Shown in pieces: positions 24,933 through 33,952 of a DNA stretch of 64,000 nucleotides. The translations under genes were made by a program, and so were the position numbers. Position 1 is the first letter of the stretch; every line of letters starts with the position of its first letter. The stretch comes from Thiodiazotropha sp040506275 (lineage in GTDB: Bacteria > Pseudomonadota > Gammaproteobacteria > Chromatiales > Chromatiaceae): NCBI GenBank assembly GCA_040506275.1, contig JBEVXD010000001.1, positions 558,001 to 622,000 of the forward strand, read 5' to 3'. The notes beneath the pieces are model-generated. The model was not told where the DNA came from. It searched no databases and saw nothing but the letters and a program-made list of their open reading frames with translations.

Positions 24933-26612
24933 ATGGCAACTGTAACATCCGAACATACAGATAACGAACTCCAAGCAGGGGCTCGTTTACAAGATAATCC
25001 CATTGTCAGACAAATCGCTGTCATGGTGGGCATTGCGGCAAGCGTTGCCCTGGGTGTGGCGGTAGTGCTGTGGACACAGAAGCCAAGCTACAGTCCATTG
25101 TTCGGAAATTTACCCAGTAAAGATGCAATGGAGATTGCTCAAGCGCTGCAGCAGGCTGGCATCAAGTATGAGATTGACCAAGCCAACGGTATTGTTATGG
25201 TGCCCAGTTCCAGTCTGCAAGAGGCGCGGATGAAACTTGCCGGCCAGGGTTTGCCGCAGTCCGGTTCTACCGGTTTCGAGCTGATGCAGGAAGATACAGG
25301 ATTTTCCACCAGCAGACTGGTTGAGACAGCTCGCTATCAACGGGCAATCGAAGGTGAATTGGCTCGTTCGATCATGACAATGGCGAATGTTGATAGTGCA
25401 AGGGTACATCTTGCAACCCCAAAACAATCAGTTTTTATTCGTAAAAGAAAGTTTCCCAGCGCTTCGGTTGTGGTCAAGCTCTATCCGGGACGGTCACTGG
25501 AAAAGGGACAGGTGGAGGCAATTAGCCATCTTGTCGCCTCAAGTGTACCCGAACTGGATGTCTCTCATGTGACTGTTGTAGACCAGAAAGGGCGATTACT
25601 GAGTACCAAGAAAGATACTCGCGAAATGCAGTTGTCTACGCGGCAATTTGAGTATACACGGGAGCTGGAAGAGCACTATAAGCAACGTATAGAGGATATT
25701 CTCTCGCCAATGGTCGGGCGAGACAACCTCCGTGCAGAAGTAACTGCCGATATGGATTTCACATATGTCGAACAGACTCAGGAATACTATAATCCTGATG
25801 TAAATGCACTTCGTTCAGAGCAGATAAATGAACAACAGTCTGTGCTGAGTGATGTGCAGGGTGTACCCGGAGCTTTAACCAATCAGCCTCCTGCAGCAGC
25901 AAATGCACCTCAAGTGGCTGCAGGCGGAGCTGAAGGTGAAGCAGGAGGTACTCCGGTCAATACCACTAAACGAGCCACACGTAATTTCGAACTGGATAAG
26001 ACCATCAGTCATACCCGCCTGCCCAGCAGCCGTCTGCGTAGGCTCTCAGTGGCCGTGGTTATCAACGATCGTTATCAGGCAGGTGAAAACGGGGCGGTTG
26101 TACCAATTGAGCGAACCGCAGAAGAGATCACCCGACTGTCTAATCTGGTTAAAGAGGCTGTAGGTTTCGACATCCAACGTGGCGATCGTGTGCAAGTGAT
26201 CAATGAGGCTTTTTATGTGCCTGAGCCGATTGAGCCTCTACCTGCAGTACCAATGTGGGAAGAGAGCTGGTTCTGGGATCTGGTTCGCCAAGTTGGCGGT
26301 GTTCTACTGTTCTTGCTGTTGGTTTTTGGCGTATTGAAGCCGACTATGACAAGGTTGACCAGACAAGTGGTTACCACCCAAATGAGTGAGTCCATGGCGA
26401 CAGCCGGAGCAGTTGCTGGAGAAGGTGGTATGGCACGTATGCCTGGGGAGGGTGGCGAGATGGGTATGTTGTCTGAAGATGATTCCTCTCTTCAGCTACC
26501 AGGACCTCAAAGTTATGAGAAAACATTAGATGCGGCGCGAAATATGATTCAGGATGATCCCAAGCGCGTGGCTCAAGTAGTTAAAAAGTGGATTTCCGAA
26601 GATGGCCAATAA
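24933..26612 (+). CDS. fliF: Flagellar MS-ring protein FliF
   Basis: The 559-residue protein builds the MS ring. It has transmembrane helices at ~32-50 and ~447-468, with the periplasmic ring-building motifs between them (PLFGNLPSKDAMEIAQALQQ and GFELMQEDTGFSTSRLVETA). The cytoplasmic C-terminus ends in MIQDDPKRVAQVVKKWI, the FliG-binding helix. A Gly/Ala/Pro-rich insertion at ~310-345 is typical in this loop. It overlaps fliG by 11 bases. Confidence 0.96.
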   Translation: MATVTSEHTDNELQAGARLQDNPIVRQIAVMVGIAASVALGVAVVLWTQKPSYSPLFGNLPSKDAMEIAQALQQAGIKYEIDQANGIVMVPSSSLQEARMKLAGQGLPQSGSTGFELMQEDTGFSTSRLVETARYQRAIEGELARSIMTMANVDSARVHLATPKQSVFIRKRKFPSASVVVKLYPGRSLEKGQVEAISHLVASSVPELDVSHVTVVDQKGRLLSTKKDTREMQLSTRQFEYTRELEEHYKQRIEDILSPMVGRDNLRAEVTADMDFTYVEQTQEYYNPDVNALRSEQINEQQSVLSDVQGVPGALTNQPPAAANAPQVAAGGAEGEAGGTPVNTTKRATRNFELDKTISHTRLPSSRLRRLSVAVVINDRYQAGENGAVVPIERTAEEITRLSNLVKEAVGFDIQRGDRVQVINEAFYVPEPIEPLPAVPMWEESWFWDLVRQVGGVLLFLLLVFGVLKPTMTRLTRQVVTTQMSESMATAGAVAGEGGMARMPGEGGEMGMLSEDDSSLQLPGPQSYEKTLDAARNMIQDDPKRVAQVVKKWISEDGQ

Positions 26613-27660
26613 TCAAACAGCCAAAACAGCGATGAGTCAGGCCTCACCTGATAAGCAGACAGAAGTGGGTAACATCAACGGCCTGCAACGCTCAGCCATT
26701 CTTTTATTGGCACTTGGTGAGAAGGATGCAGCAGAAATCTTACGCCATATGGGACCTAAAGAGGTACAGGATGTCGGTTTGGCAATGGCCTCTCTAACTG
26801 GTGTCAGCACTGATCAGATGGAAGCAGTAATGCATCAGTTTGTTTCAACTCTAGAGCAGGAGACCGCTTTAGGCCTGGGTTCAGATGAATATATCCGCAA
26901 TATGCTGACCAACGCGTTGGGTGAGGACAAAGCTGGCGGTGTGATTGATCGAATATTATTGGGTCGTAACAGTAAGGGATTAGAGCAACTGAAATGGATG
27001 GACCCTCGTGGTATTGCTGAATTGATTCGCCTGGAGCATCCCCAGATTATCGCTATCGTACTCTCCTTCCTGGAGCCGGATCAGGCAGCACAGGTGGTGA
27101 GTCAGTTTGCTGATCGAGTACGCACTGATGTGATGATGCGAATTGCAACTCTGGATGGCATTCAGCCTGTTGCCCTACAAGAGCTTGACGAGATACTTGA
27201 GAAGCAGTTCTCAGGTGCATCGAATGTAAAATCGTCCAGCCTGGGTGGTGTTAAGGCTGCAGCTGAAATCCTTAATATGCTGGATGGTGCAGTTGAGAGT
27301 AAGCTGATGGAAGAGATAACTGAGGTGGATTCAGATCTCAGCCAAGAACTACAGGACAACATGTTTGTCTTCGAAAATCTTATTGATGTTGATGATCGGG
27401 GTATTCAAGCACTGCTCCGCGAAGTAAGTACAGAACAGCTTCTGTTGGCATTGCGTGGTGCCGATGAAGCCCTTAAAGAGAAGATCTTCAAGAATATGTC
27501 TAAGCGAGCAGCTGAAATGCTCAAAGATGATCTGGAAGCAGCAGCACCGGCTAAACTTAGTGATGTGGAGTCCTCTCAGAAAGAGATTCTCCAGGTAGCT
27601 CGCCGTCTGGCGGATGCAGGTGAAATCATGCTTGGAGGCGGTGGTGATGAGTTCGTCTAA
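26602..27660 (+). CDS. fliG: Flagellar motor switch protein FliG
   Basis: Rotor protein of the C-ring that generates torque with MotA, 352 residues. The N-terminal FliF-binding domain (QRSAILLLALGEKDAAEIL, ~30) precedes the middle domain with the EHPQ motif (LEHPQIIAIVLSFLEPDQAA, ~150) and the C-terminal domain with the charged torque helix (FVFENLIDVDDRGIQALLRE, ~255). The first ~20 residues before the conserved core are family-variable. Overlaps on both sides show tight coupling in the operon. Confidence 0.96.
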   Translation: MANNQTAKTAMSQASPDKQTEVGNINGLQRSAILLLALGEKDAAEILRHMGPKEVQDVGLAMASLTGVSTDQMEAVMHQFVSTLEQETALGLGSDEYIRNMLTNALGEDKAGGVIDRILLGRNSKGLEQLKWMDPRGIAELIRLEHPQIIAIVLSFLEPDQAAQVVSQFADRVRTDVMMRIATLDGIQPVALQELDEILEKQFSGASNVKSSSLGGVKAAAEILNMLDGAVESKLMEEITEVDSDLSQELQDNMFVFENLIDVDDRGIQALLREVSTEQLLLALRGADEALKEKIFKNMSKRAAEMLKDDLEAAAPAKLSDVESSQKEILQVARRLADAGEIMLGGGGDEFV

Positions 27661-28330
27661 ACCCGATGATGAAAGTTCTGCTGATATCAGGCAGTGGTTA
27701 CCTCCAGAAATGGGTGATGGTCAAAAAAGCCAAAGCAGAGGCAAAATACATCCACCCAGTGCACCGCCTACTGCTCATGAACTCGAAGTTATACAACAAC
27801 AGGCTTACGACGAGGGATTTGAGAAGGGTAAACAGGAGGGGTTTGAGTTTGGTCACAAAGAGGGCTTGCAACAGGCCCACCAGGATTTACAGCACTACAC
27901 CAGTCAGCTCGATCGATTACTCGAAACTTTTGTACGACCTTTACGCAACTTAGATAACCAAGTCGAGAAAGAGCTGCTGGCCCTTGTGATCGCTATTGTT
28001 AAGCAGTTGGTTCGACGCGAGGTTAAGAGTGACCCTAATATGATAGTCGGGGTGGTTCGTGAAGCACTCTCTGTATTGCCCGTCTCTTCCAGGAATGTAC
28101 GTCTCCTACTTCATCCTGAAGATGCTGTGTTGATCCGGGAAGTCTATGCATTGGGAGATGCGGAAGTAGGCTGGGATTTAATCGAGGATCCGGTAATCAA
28201 CCGGGGAGGGTGTAAAGTAGTCACCGATACCTCACAGGTAGATGCAACGTTGGAGTCCCGACTGGCCAGTCTTATTGCGCCATTATTGGCTGGTGCCCGT
28301 GCTATTGATGAGCAGTTGGAAGAGGAATAG
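27647..28330 (+). CDS. fliH: Flagellar assembly protein FliH
   Basis: Regulator of the export ATPase FliI, 227 residues. ATG 27647 has GGAGG eight bases upstream and overlaps fliG by 14 bases. The sequence shows a hydrophilic N-terminus, a GxxxG-like stretch (GFEKGKQEGFEFGHKEGL, ~60-78) that forms the extended coiled stalk, and a V-ATPase E-subunit-like C-terminal domain (~95-215). It works with FliI and FliJ encoded next. Confidence 0.92.
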   Translation: MSSSKPDDESSADIRQWLPPEMGDGQKSQSRGKIHPPSAPPTAHELEVIQQQAYDEGFEKGKQEGFEFGHKEGLQQAHQDLQHYTSQLDRLLETFVRPLRNLDNQVEKELLALVIAIVKQLVRREVKSDPNMIVGVVREALSVLPVSSRNVRLLLHPEDAVLIREVYALGDAEVGWDLIEDPVINRGGCKVVTDTSQVDATLESRLASLIAPLLAGARAIDEQLEEE

Positions 28331-28334
28331 GGTA

Positions 28335-29744
28335 ATGGAATTACTCGGTGAAGAGCGACAAAATTTGTGGGCAGAACGCTTACGCCGATACCAGGATCGC
28401 CTGGGTGATGATCGGGGCTTGGTGGTCGAAGGTAGATTGACCCGCATGGTAGGTTTGACCCTTGAGGCCATTGGTTGCCGCGCAGTGATTGGCGGTCAAT
28501 GTGATGTGGTGAGTAGTAATGGCACACACATAGAGTCTGAAGTGGTTGGTTTTGGTGAAGACAGCCTCTATCTGATGCCCACTGGTGATATTCATGGGCT
28601 TGAGCAAGGGGCTCGAGTGATCCCAACAGGGCGTGTTTGTGAGGCTGTGGTTGGTGAGCATCTACTCGGTAGGGTAATCGATGGTGCAGGAAAGCCACTG
28701 GATAGTCTTGGCCCGCTACATAGTGACGAGCGACGTCCATTGACTGGAACCAGCTTCAACCCGCTTGCCCGAACACCTATTCGAGAACCGTTGGATGTTG
28801 GCGTCAGAGCAATCAATGCTTTGTTGAGCGTTGGGCGAGGACAGAGACTGGGACTATTCGCCGGATCAGGTGTGGGTAAGAGTGTGCTGCTTGGGATGAT
28901 GACCCGCTATACAAATGCTGATGTCACTGTTGTGGGACTGATTGGTGAACGTGGTCGTGAGGTGAAAGAGTTTGTAGAAAATATTCTCGGTAAGGAGGGT
29001 CTGAAACGTGCTGTTGTGGTGGCGGTACCTGCGGATAATCCACCATTAAGACGGATGCATGGTGCTATGTTGGCTACGAGTATAGCGGAGAGCTTCCGAG
29101 AGCAGGGAAAACATGTGCTGCTGTTGATGGATTCTCTGACCAGATTTGCGCAAGCACAACGGGAAATCGCACTGGCGATACATGAACCTCCGGCGACCAA
29201 GGGATATCCACCTTCCGTATTTGCTAAGATGCCACAACTGGTTGAGAGGGCAGGGAATGGAGATAAAGGCGGAGGCTCAATCACAGCCTTTTATACTGTA
29301 TTGACTGAGGGTGATGACCAGAACGATCCTATTGCAGATGCTGCACGGGCAATTCTCGATGGGCATATTGTCTTGTCGAGACAATTGGCTGAAGCCGGAC
29401 ACTATCCAGCTATCGATATCGAAGCCTCCATCAGTCGTGCGATGAATGACATTACCAACTACAGCCATCAGGACGCCGCCCGCTCATTTAAGCATCTATA
29501 CTCTTTGTATCAGCAGAATCGCGATCTAATCAGTGTTGGTGCTTATGAACAGGGTAGTGATGAGCAAATAGATGTTGCCATTTCAGCAATGCCTGCGCTT
29601 AATGAGTTTTTACGTCAGGATATGCATACACCAGTGACTTTGGCCCAGAGTCTAGAGGATCTCGAAACTCTGTTCCCCGCTGCACCTGAACTAGAAACTG
29701 ATGTGCCGGCTGGACTTAGTCTGCCGAATCCTCTTGAACAATAA
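28335..29744 (+). CDS. fliI: Flagellar export ATPase FliI
   Basis: F1-beta-like ATPase that energises type III export of flagellar proteins, 469 residues. Walker A is GLFAGSGVGKSVLLG (~172) and Walker B is HVLLLMDSLTRFAQAQRE (~260), followed by EPPATKGYPPSVF, typical of FliI/YscN. ATG 28335 follows the fliH stop by four bases with GAGGAATAGGG upstream; longer readings into fliH lack support. Confidence 0.96.
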   Translation: MELLGEERQNLWAERLRRYQDRLGDDRGLVVEGRLTRMVGLTLEAIGCRAVIGGQCDVVSSNGTHIESEVVGFGEDSLYLMPTGDIHGLEQGARVIPTGRVCEAVVGEHLLGRVIDGAGKPLDSLGPLHSDERRPLTGTSFNPLARTPIREPLDVGVRAINALLSVGRGQRLGLFAGSGVGKSVLLGMMTRYTNADVTVVGLIGERGREVKEFVENILGKEGLKRAVVVAVPADNPPLRRMHGAMLATSIAESFREQGKHVLLLMDSLTRFAQAQREIALAIHEPPATKGYPPSVFAKMPQLVERAGNGDKGGGSITAFYTVLTEGDDQNDPIADAARAILDGHIVLSRQLAEAGHYPAIDIEASISRAMNDITNYSHQDAARSFKHLYSLYQQNRDLISVGAYEQGSDEQIDVAISAMPALNEFLRQDMHTPVTLAQSLEDLETLFPAAPELETDVPAGLSLPNPLEQ

Positions 29745-29758
29745 CAGGGTAGATAACT

Positions 29759-30187
29759 ATGTCACCTTCCAAGCGACTTAAACCTGTACAGAGATTCGCA
29801 CACTCGAAAGAGCAAAATGCGGCTCGAAGCATGGGACAAGCACGCAAAAACCTTGAACTGGAGGAGGCAAAACTTAAACAGCTGAAGCAATATCATCAGG
29901 AGTACCTTGATAGGTTTCAAAAAATTGCCAGTGAAGGTATGACAGCCACTCAACTGCAGGAATACAGAACCTTTCTTGCAAAATTGGATGAGGCCATCAA
30001 TCAGCAGGAACAAGTTGTTGCAAGTAGTATGGTTAATCACAATAGCCACAAGGATAATTGGAAACAAAAACACAGTCGTACTCAGGCACTGAACAAAGTG
30101 ATTGATCGTTACCGCGATCAGGAGCAAAAAACCGCTGATCGCAGGGAACAGAAGGAAAGCGACGATCACAATCAAAGAAACAAATAG
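29759..30187 (+). CDS. fliJ: Flagellar export protein FliJ
   Basis: A 142-residue, highly charged, almost entirely helical coiled-coil protein (KNLELEEAKLKQLKQYHQEY). It fits the FliI hexamer like the gamma stalk of F1. Identification rests on position after fliI, size and coiled-coil pattern, since FliJ diverges quickly. The operon ends here: fliK and fliLMNOPQR do not follow. Confidence 0.87.
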   Translation: MSPSKRLKPVQRFAHSKEQNAARSMGQARKNLELEEAKLKQLKQYHQEYLDRFQKIASEGMTATQLQEYRTFLAKLDEAINQQEQVVASSMVNHNSHKDNWKQKHSRTQALNKVIDRYRDQEQKTADRREQKESDDHNQRNK

Positions 30188-30421
30188 CACTATTGAGTTG
30201 AAACCCACAAAACTTTTCAAAATTCTTAATTCCATGTGAATGCTTAGCGGTATGGATGGTGCTAAGAGAGTCGATTTCTTAGCTGTTTAACTGTTTTTTT
30301 GTTTAATCCACTATTACGGCATGGTTTTAAAGTCAGCTTTTATTACTGAATTCAGCGATATATTTGTTAATTATTGTTGAAATGGAATGTTGAAAAATAC
30401 CGCTCGTGTATGATGTGAAGT

Positions 30422-31663
30422 ATGAGTGAAGTATTGTCTGGATCTGAACTACAACTACCACCACAAATTGTGCAGGTTGGCCGTCAGCCCATACTTGACA
30501 GGCAGTTGAATGTATATGGATATGAGCTGCTCTATCGAACAGTTGATAGCCAGCAGGGATTCGATGGTGATGAAGCATCCGCCCGCACCGTACTGAATAG
30601 CTTTCTTGAATTCGGTTTACAACGACTGGTGGGCGATCATCGGGTCTTTATCAATATGACCCAACGTTTTTTTACAGATCTTCCTTCTTTACCCGTCGAC
30701 AATTCACGGATTGTGATAGAGGTGTTGGAGGATTTTGAGCTAACTCCGGAAGTTATTGATGGTGTACGTAAACTGCATCATGCTGGTTATGTTATCGCCC
30801 TGGATGACTATCAATTCGAGTCTCGTTGGGAGCCTCTATTATCCTGTTGTTCCTTGATAAAGGTCGATATTCTCGGTTTGGATCTTGAGGATTATCACGA
30901 ACAGATAAAACACTTACAATCCCTTGGACTGAAGTTGCTTGCAGAAAAAGTGGAAAATCGTGAGCAATACCAATTAGCCAGGGAATTGGGTTTCGAGCTG
31001 TTCCAAGGTTATTTTTTCGCCAAACCCCAAACGATTACAACAACCCGAAATCCAAGTAACAACAAAGTACTGCTTAAGACGATATCAAGAATCAATGATC
31101 CCAAGGTTGAAGTAGGAGAGATCGCTACTCTGATTGAGCTCGATGCAAATCTCAGTTTTAAAGTGCTTCGTGTTGTGAATTCCGCAGCGCACAGCCTGCC
31201 TCGTAAGGTAAGCTCAATCCGTGAAGCAGTTGTGTTTATCGGACTTGATCGTTTAAGGGCATGGAGTACTCTAATTCTGATGGCAGGTTTCGATGAGATT
31301 TCACCAGAATTGATTACAACCAGTCTTGTCAGGGCCGAGTTATGTAAGTCATTAACTGAGAAGTTTGCAACTGGCCAACCTGACAGTGGTTATACGGTAG
31401 GTCTTTTATCAACCCTGGATGCCATGCTAAATCAGCCTATGGAGAGGTTGTTGAAAGAGATGCCTCTCTCAGAGCATATGATTGATGCATTGCGTGCTCA
31501 CTCTGGTCCATTTGGAATCGGTCTTCAGTGTGCAATAGATTTGGAGAGATGTGATTGGATGAGTGATGCGGCACAAATTCTTCCTGTAGAACAATTAAAT
31601 ACAATCTATGTGCATGCTTTGGAAACTGTGGAAACATTGCGTAGCGAGTTGTCTAAAACCTGA
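30422..31663 (+). CDS. EAL-HDOD (YuxH-type) signalling protein
   Basis: The 413 residues comprise a degenerate EAL domain (~17-215) and an HDOD domain (~215-405, SFKVLRVVNSAAHSLPRKVS). The EAL signature is altered: GYELLYR replaces E-A-L-L-R and LDDYQFESRW replaces the DDFGTG loop, so c-di-GMP hydrolysis is doubtful. Family members such as Vibrio CdgJ influence motility, and its place right after fliJ supports a flagellar link. It has its own 234-base upstream region. A hairpin overlaps its stop codon. Confidence 0.85.
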   Translation: MSEVLSGSELQLPPQIVQVGRQPILDRQLNVYGYELLYRTVDSQQGFDGDEASARTVLNSFLEFGLQRLVGDHRVFINMTQRFFTDLPSLPVDNSRIVIEVLEDFELTPEVIDGVRKLHHAGYVIALDDYQFESRWEPLLSCCSLIKVDILGLDLEDYHEQIKHLQSLGLKLLAEKVENREQYQLARELGFELFQGYFFAKPQTITTTRNPSNNKVLLKTISRINDPKVEVGEIATLIELDANLSFKVLRVVNSAAHSLPRKVSSIREAVVFIGLDRLRAWSTLILMAGFDEISPELITTSLVRAELCKSLTEKFATGQPDSGYTVGLLSTLDAMLNQPMERLLKEMPLSEHMIDALRAHSGPFGIGLQCAIDLERCDWMSDAAQILPVEQLNTIYVHALETVETLRSELSKT

Positions 31664-31680
31664 ACCCACGGATTCAGGTT
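31657..31680. terminator. Hairpin at the end of the EAL-HDOD gene
   Basis: AACCTGAA and TTCAGGTT form a perfect 8-base stem with an 8-base loop, overlapping the TGA stop. A near-identical hairpin occurs at 33918-33941. There is no T-run, so terminator function is uncertain; it may be a small dispersed repeat. Confidence 0.45.
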
Positions 31681-31700
31681 AAACATAAGCAGGTTTTGCG

Positions 31701-31970
31701 CTAAGGGATTACAACGCCATGAATCGGGCCGGAAGGAGTATTGCAGATACAATATGCACCCACCTCTGCTCGTTTGTTCATCGGGCAGACACCTGAGTAG
31801 ATTGCACACTTGCGACTTAGTTTATGCTTGGATTGTGTGTCAGTAGTGTAGGTTTTTGCTGTAGCCTTGAGAGGCTGGTCGGAAAGATTCTCTTCTGAAA
31901 TCACGACTGTGGATATCAGACAGCTGAAAGTGGATATGACCAGTGTAAGAATAGAAAATTGTCTTTTCAT
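31701..31970 (-). CDS. Small secreted Cys-containing protein
   Basis: An 89-residue protein not recognised as any family. It starts with MKRQF and a hydrophobic signal-peptide-like segment (~5-25). The short mature part has four cysteines clustered in CAIYSGVC and YCIC and could form disulfides or bind metal. AGGAG lies six bases before ATG, supporting expression. It is downstream of the flhB-like gene on the same strand, with a 23-base gap. It could be a real periplasmic protein; no function can be assigned. Confidence 0.6.
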   Translation of the reverse strand: MKRQFSILTLVISTFSCLISTVVISEENLSDQPLKATAKTYTTDTQSKHKLSRKCAIYSGVCPMNKRAEVGAYCICNTPSGPIHGVVIP

Positions 31971-31993
31971 GTGTCACTCCTAGATTGAATTGA

Positions 31994-32284
31994 TCACTTC
32001 TCTTCAAAGCCTGGAGGACGCTTCCCTGATAACAGATAGGCAAAGGCAATCACCTCGGCAACCGCTCGATAGAGCGCTTGAGGGATCTCATCTCCAAGTG
32101 GTATCTGGGTAAGAAGCGCTGCAAGTTCAGCATCCTCATGAAGGGGTACCTCATGCTCCTCTGCCAGAGCCAGGATTCTGTCAGCAAGTTCACCTCGACC
32201 CTTGGCAGTAAGGCGAGGTGCATTTTCACCATCATACTTCAGTGCAACAGCAACCTCAGTCGATTGTTTATCTTTTCTGTTCAT
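31994..32284 (-). CDS. FlhB C-terminal-like export switch protein
   Basis: These 96 residues match the cytoplasmic C-terminal domain of FlhB/YscU (EVAVALKYDGENAPRLTAKG, then ADRILALAEEHEVPLHEDAE and IPQALYRAVAEVIAFAYLL) but carry no membrane part. The autocleaved NPTH motif is absent. Free FlhB-like proteins next to FliK-like proteins occur in several proteobacteria and may compete with or substitute for FlhB-C in substrate switching; the role here is inferred. Its start overlaps the fliK end by four bases. Confidence 0.88.
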   Translation of the reverse strand: MNRKDKQSTEVAVALKYDGENAPRLTAKGRGELADRILALAEEHEVPLHEDAELAALLTQIPLGDEIPQALYRAVAEVIAFAYLLSGKRPPGFEEK

Positions 32285-33522
32285 ACCTTTTCGTTCAATA
32301 GGGACTGATCGTTGGGTAGTTCAAATTCATTCCTGGCTGAACCTTGAAAAGCCTCAAGTTTGTTAACCTCCAGCCCGGCAGACTCAAAACCACTGCGTAG
32401 TCTATTCAGATGCTGATTGACCAAAGCGGATGTGTCAGGATTTTCTGACCAAATGGTTGTGGATAGCGCCTCACCTATAAGGTGTAGCCGAATACGCATA
32501 GGACCGAGTGGTGATAAATCCATGTGTAGTGTTAATTGCCATCCTGGTTGGGAACTGGATGCACCATGTTGATCATCTCTTGCTATTTTCACATGAAATA
32601 GATCGAATCCATTTCCGTGCCGGATCGGTAGTTCAAACTGCCAGATTTGGCGTGCCGAATCGTCAGTGGGCAGTGAGCTGAGTTGATTGGTTTGAATTCT
32701 GGCAATGGCCCCATCAATATGTTTGAACAGATCGAGTAAAAGCTTGACTGTGGTATCTGCCTCAGCTGTTTGCGGGGAAATCGGGGCTTGTGGTGATGGC
32801 GGTAAGGGCAGTGGCTGAATCGGCATCTGTAGTGAAGCTTTAGGTGCTGTATTGGTTGTTGTATATGCTGGAACCGATAATCCACTTCCAGTGGAGCTGG
32901 CTGTTTGTGAAATATAGGGCTTTATCAAACCAATCAATCTCAAAAGATTGAGCTTTAAATCATTTTTAGGCAGAAATTGTCTAATCAACTGCAACTCTGT
33001 CTGGGTACCGCTGAGTTGTAATGCTTTACCCATCTCTGATTTGAAGCTGGGATTATCGACAGAGAGTGTGCGAGTCAGTATCTGTTCAATCGCTTGTTTT
33101 ACTGGCCCAGGAAGTGCCTGGTTTAGATTTCTGGTGACAGGCTCCTGAGCCAACTGGGTCGGCGATCTGCCGACAGCTTCAGTCAAGGCTTTGAATAGTT
33201 GTGGTAGTGGTTGCTGTCTGGGAAGATTGTTTTTTAGCGCCCAGGCAGTTAATTCCTTCTGACTGGGTTGCATCAATACACGCAGTTCAGGGAGTTGCCC
33301 TGCTTTTTCAACTTGTAGCAACAGAGTCTGACCGGGAGAGACACTCAAAGTTGTCTGAGCGGTCAACTGAGTCACTCCGATTTGCAACCGCATGGCACCA
33401 TTGATGTTTTCGCTTAAAGCAGTGCCTCGTAAAATTTGTCCAGGCTGAATTGTCTCTAGCAGCGATTTGGCTGTTACTGAGGCTGGCAGCGGTGGTAGGA
33501 TTTTTGCAATATCGAACGGCAT
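32281..33522 (-). CDS. fliK: Flagellar hook-length control protein, FliK family
   Basis: A 413-residue Pro/Gln/Thr-rich protein. The N-terminal part (~1-260) is a low-complexity ruler-like region. The C-terminal part (~300-395, WQLTLHMDLSPLGPMRIRLH) is the FliK C-terminal domain that contacts FlhB to stop hook growth. It is encoded opposite to and away from the fliEFGHIJ operon and is coupled to the FlhB-C-like gene. It may therefore be a second FliK-like protein rather than the main one. Confidence 0.78.
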   Translation of the reverse strand: MPFDIAKILPPLPASVTAKSLLETIQPGQILRGTALSENINGAMRLQIGVTQLTAQTTLSVSPGQTLLLQVEKAGQLPELRVLMQPSQKELTAWALKNNLPRQQPLPQLFKALTEAVGRSPTQLAQEPVTRNLNQALPGPVKQAIEQILTRTLSVDNPSFKSEMGKALQLSGTQTELQLIRQFLPKNDLKLNLLRLIGLIKPYISQTASSTGSGLSVPAYTTTNTAPKASLQMPIQPLPLPPSPQAPISPQTAEADTTVKLLLDLFKHIDGAIARIQTNQLSSLPTDDSARQIWQFELPIRHGNGFDLFHVKIARDDQHGASSSQPGWQLTLHMDLSPLGPMRIRLHLIGEALSTTIWSENPDTSALVNQHLNRLRSGFESAGLEVNKLEAFQGSARNEFELPNDQSLLNEKV

Positions 33523-33715
33523 CTGAGTTTCCGGTCATTTGATTATGAGAAGTATACTCAAGCTAACGCAATGTTGTGTATTTCTTTGGTACTCTGGTTC
33601 GCGCTATGAAAGGTTACAAAGAGTTATAGTCCTAATGATCAAATGGTCTATTTTAAGTGCTGTTTACCTGTCTCGGAAGTGTTGATGAGAGGGAGAAAAC
33701 GATTGAAAACAATAC

Positions 33716-33915
33716 TATTAATCCGGCGACTAAGTATGTCGTCTTCAGGCTTGAAACCCCTAACAATATGATTTTTAAAAGAGAGGCCGAAGTGTGCCTG
33801 CCTGCAGACTGCATTATCAAAACTTGCTGTAGGAGTGCTACAGCGGCGTTTTGATGCCTTGCCGCAGGCTGGCACACTTCGGCTGAAGGCAACATACTTA
33901 GTCGCCGGATTAATA
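33716..33915. mobile_element. 200-bp palindromic MITE-like element, copy 2
   Basis: Same length and nearly the same sequence as the copy at 12347-12546, in the same orientation, with only a handful of substitutions (for example TCCGG for CCCGG at the left end). TA flanks, terminal inverted repeats and the nested internal palindromes are all present. The low divergence suggests recent spread. Confidence 0.9.
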
Positions 33916-33917
33916 TT

Positions 33918-33941
33918 AACCTGAAGCCACTGATTCAGGCT
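33918..33941. repeat. Hairpin similar to the one at 31657
   Basis: AACCTGAA and TTCAGGCT form an 8-base stem with one G-T position, and loop and flanks resemble the hairpin at 31657-31680. It abuts the right end of the 200-bp element and ends 11 bases before the downstream ATG, so it could affect ribosome access. Confidence 0.5.
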
Positions 33942-33952
33942 AAAGTGTATCT

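Larger units (their letters stand above)
33523..33952. other. Intergenic region with MITE copy 2 and a hairpin
   Basis: No gene is visible. It separates divergent fliK and the pentapeptide-protein gene. It contains the 200-bp element at 33716-33915 and, directly after it, a hairpin at 33918-33941. Only ~190 bases on the fliK side remain for its promoter. Confidence 0.6.

Noticed and set aside
28144..28740. 198-codon open frame antisense to fliH-fliI
   Set aside because: It crosses two well-supported genes and its composition (His, Pro, Gln rich) is typical of a mirror frame; no start signal or domain.
30422..31663. Active c-di-GMP phosphodiesterase
   Set aside because: EAL and DDFGTG catalytic motifs are degenerate (GYELLYR, LDDYQF), so I call it a signalling protein without assigning hydrolysis.
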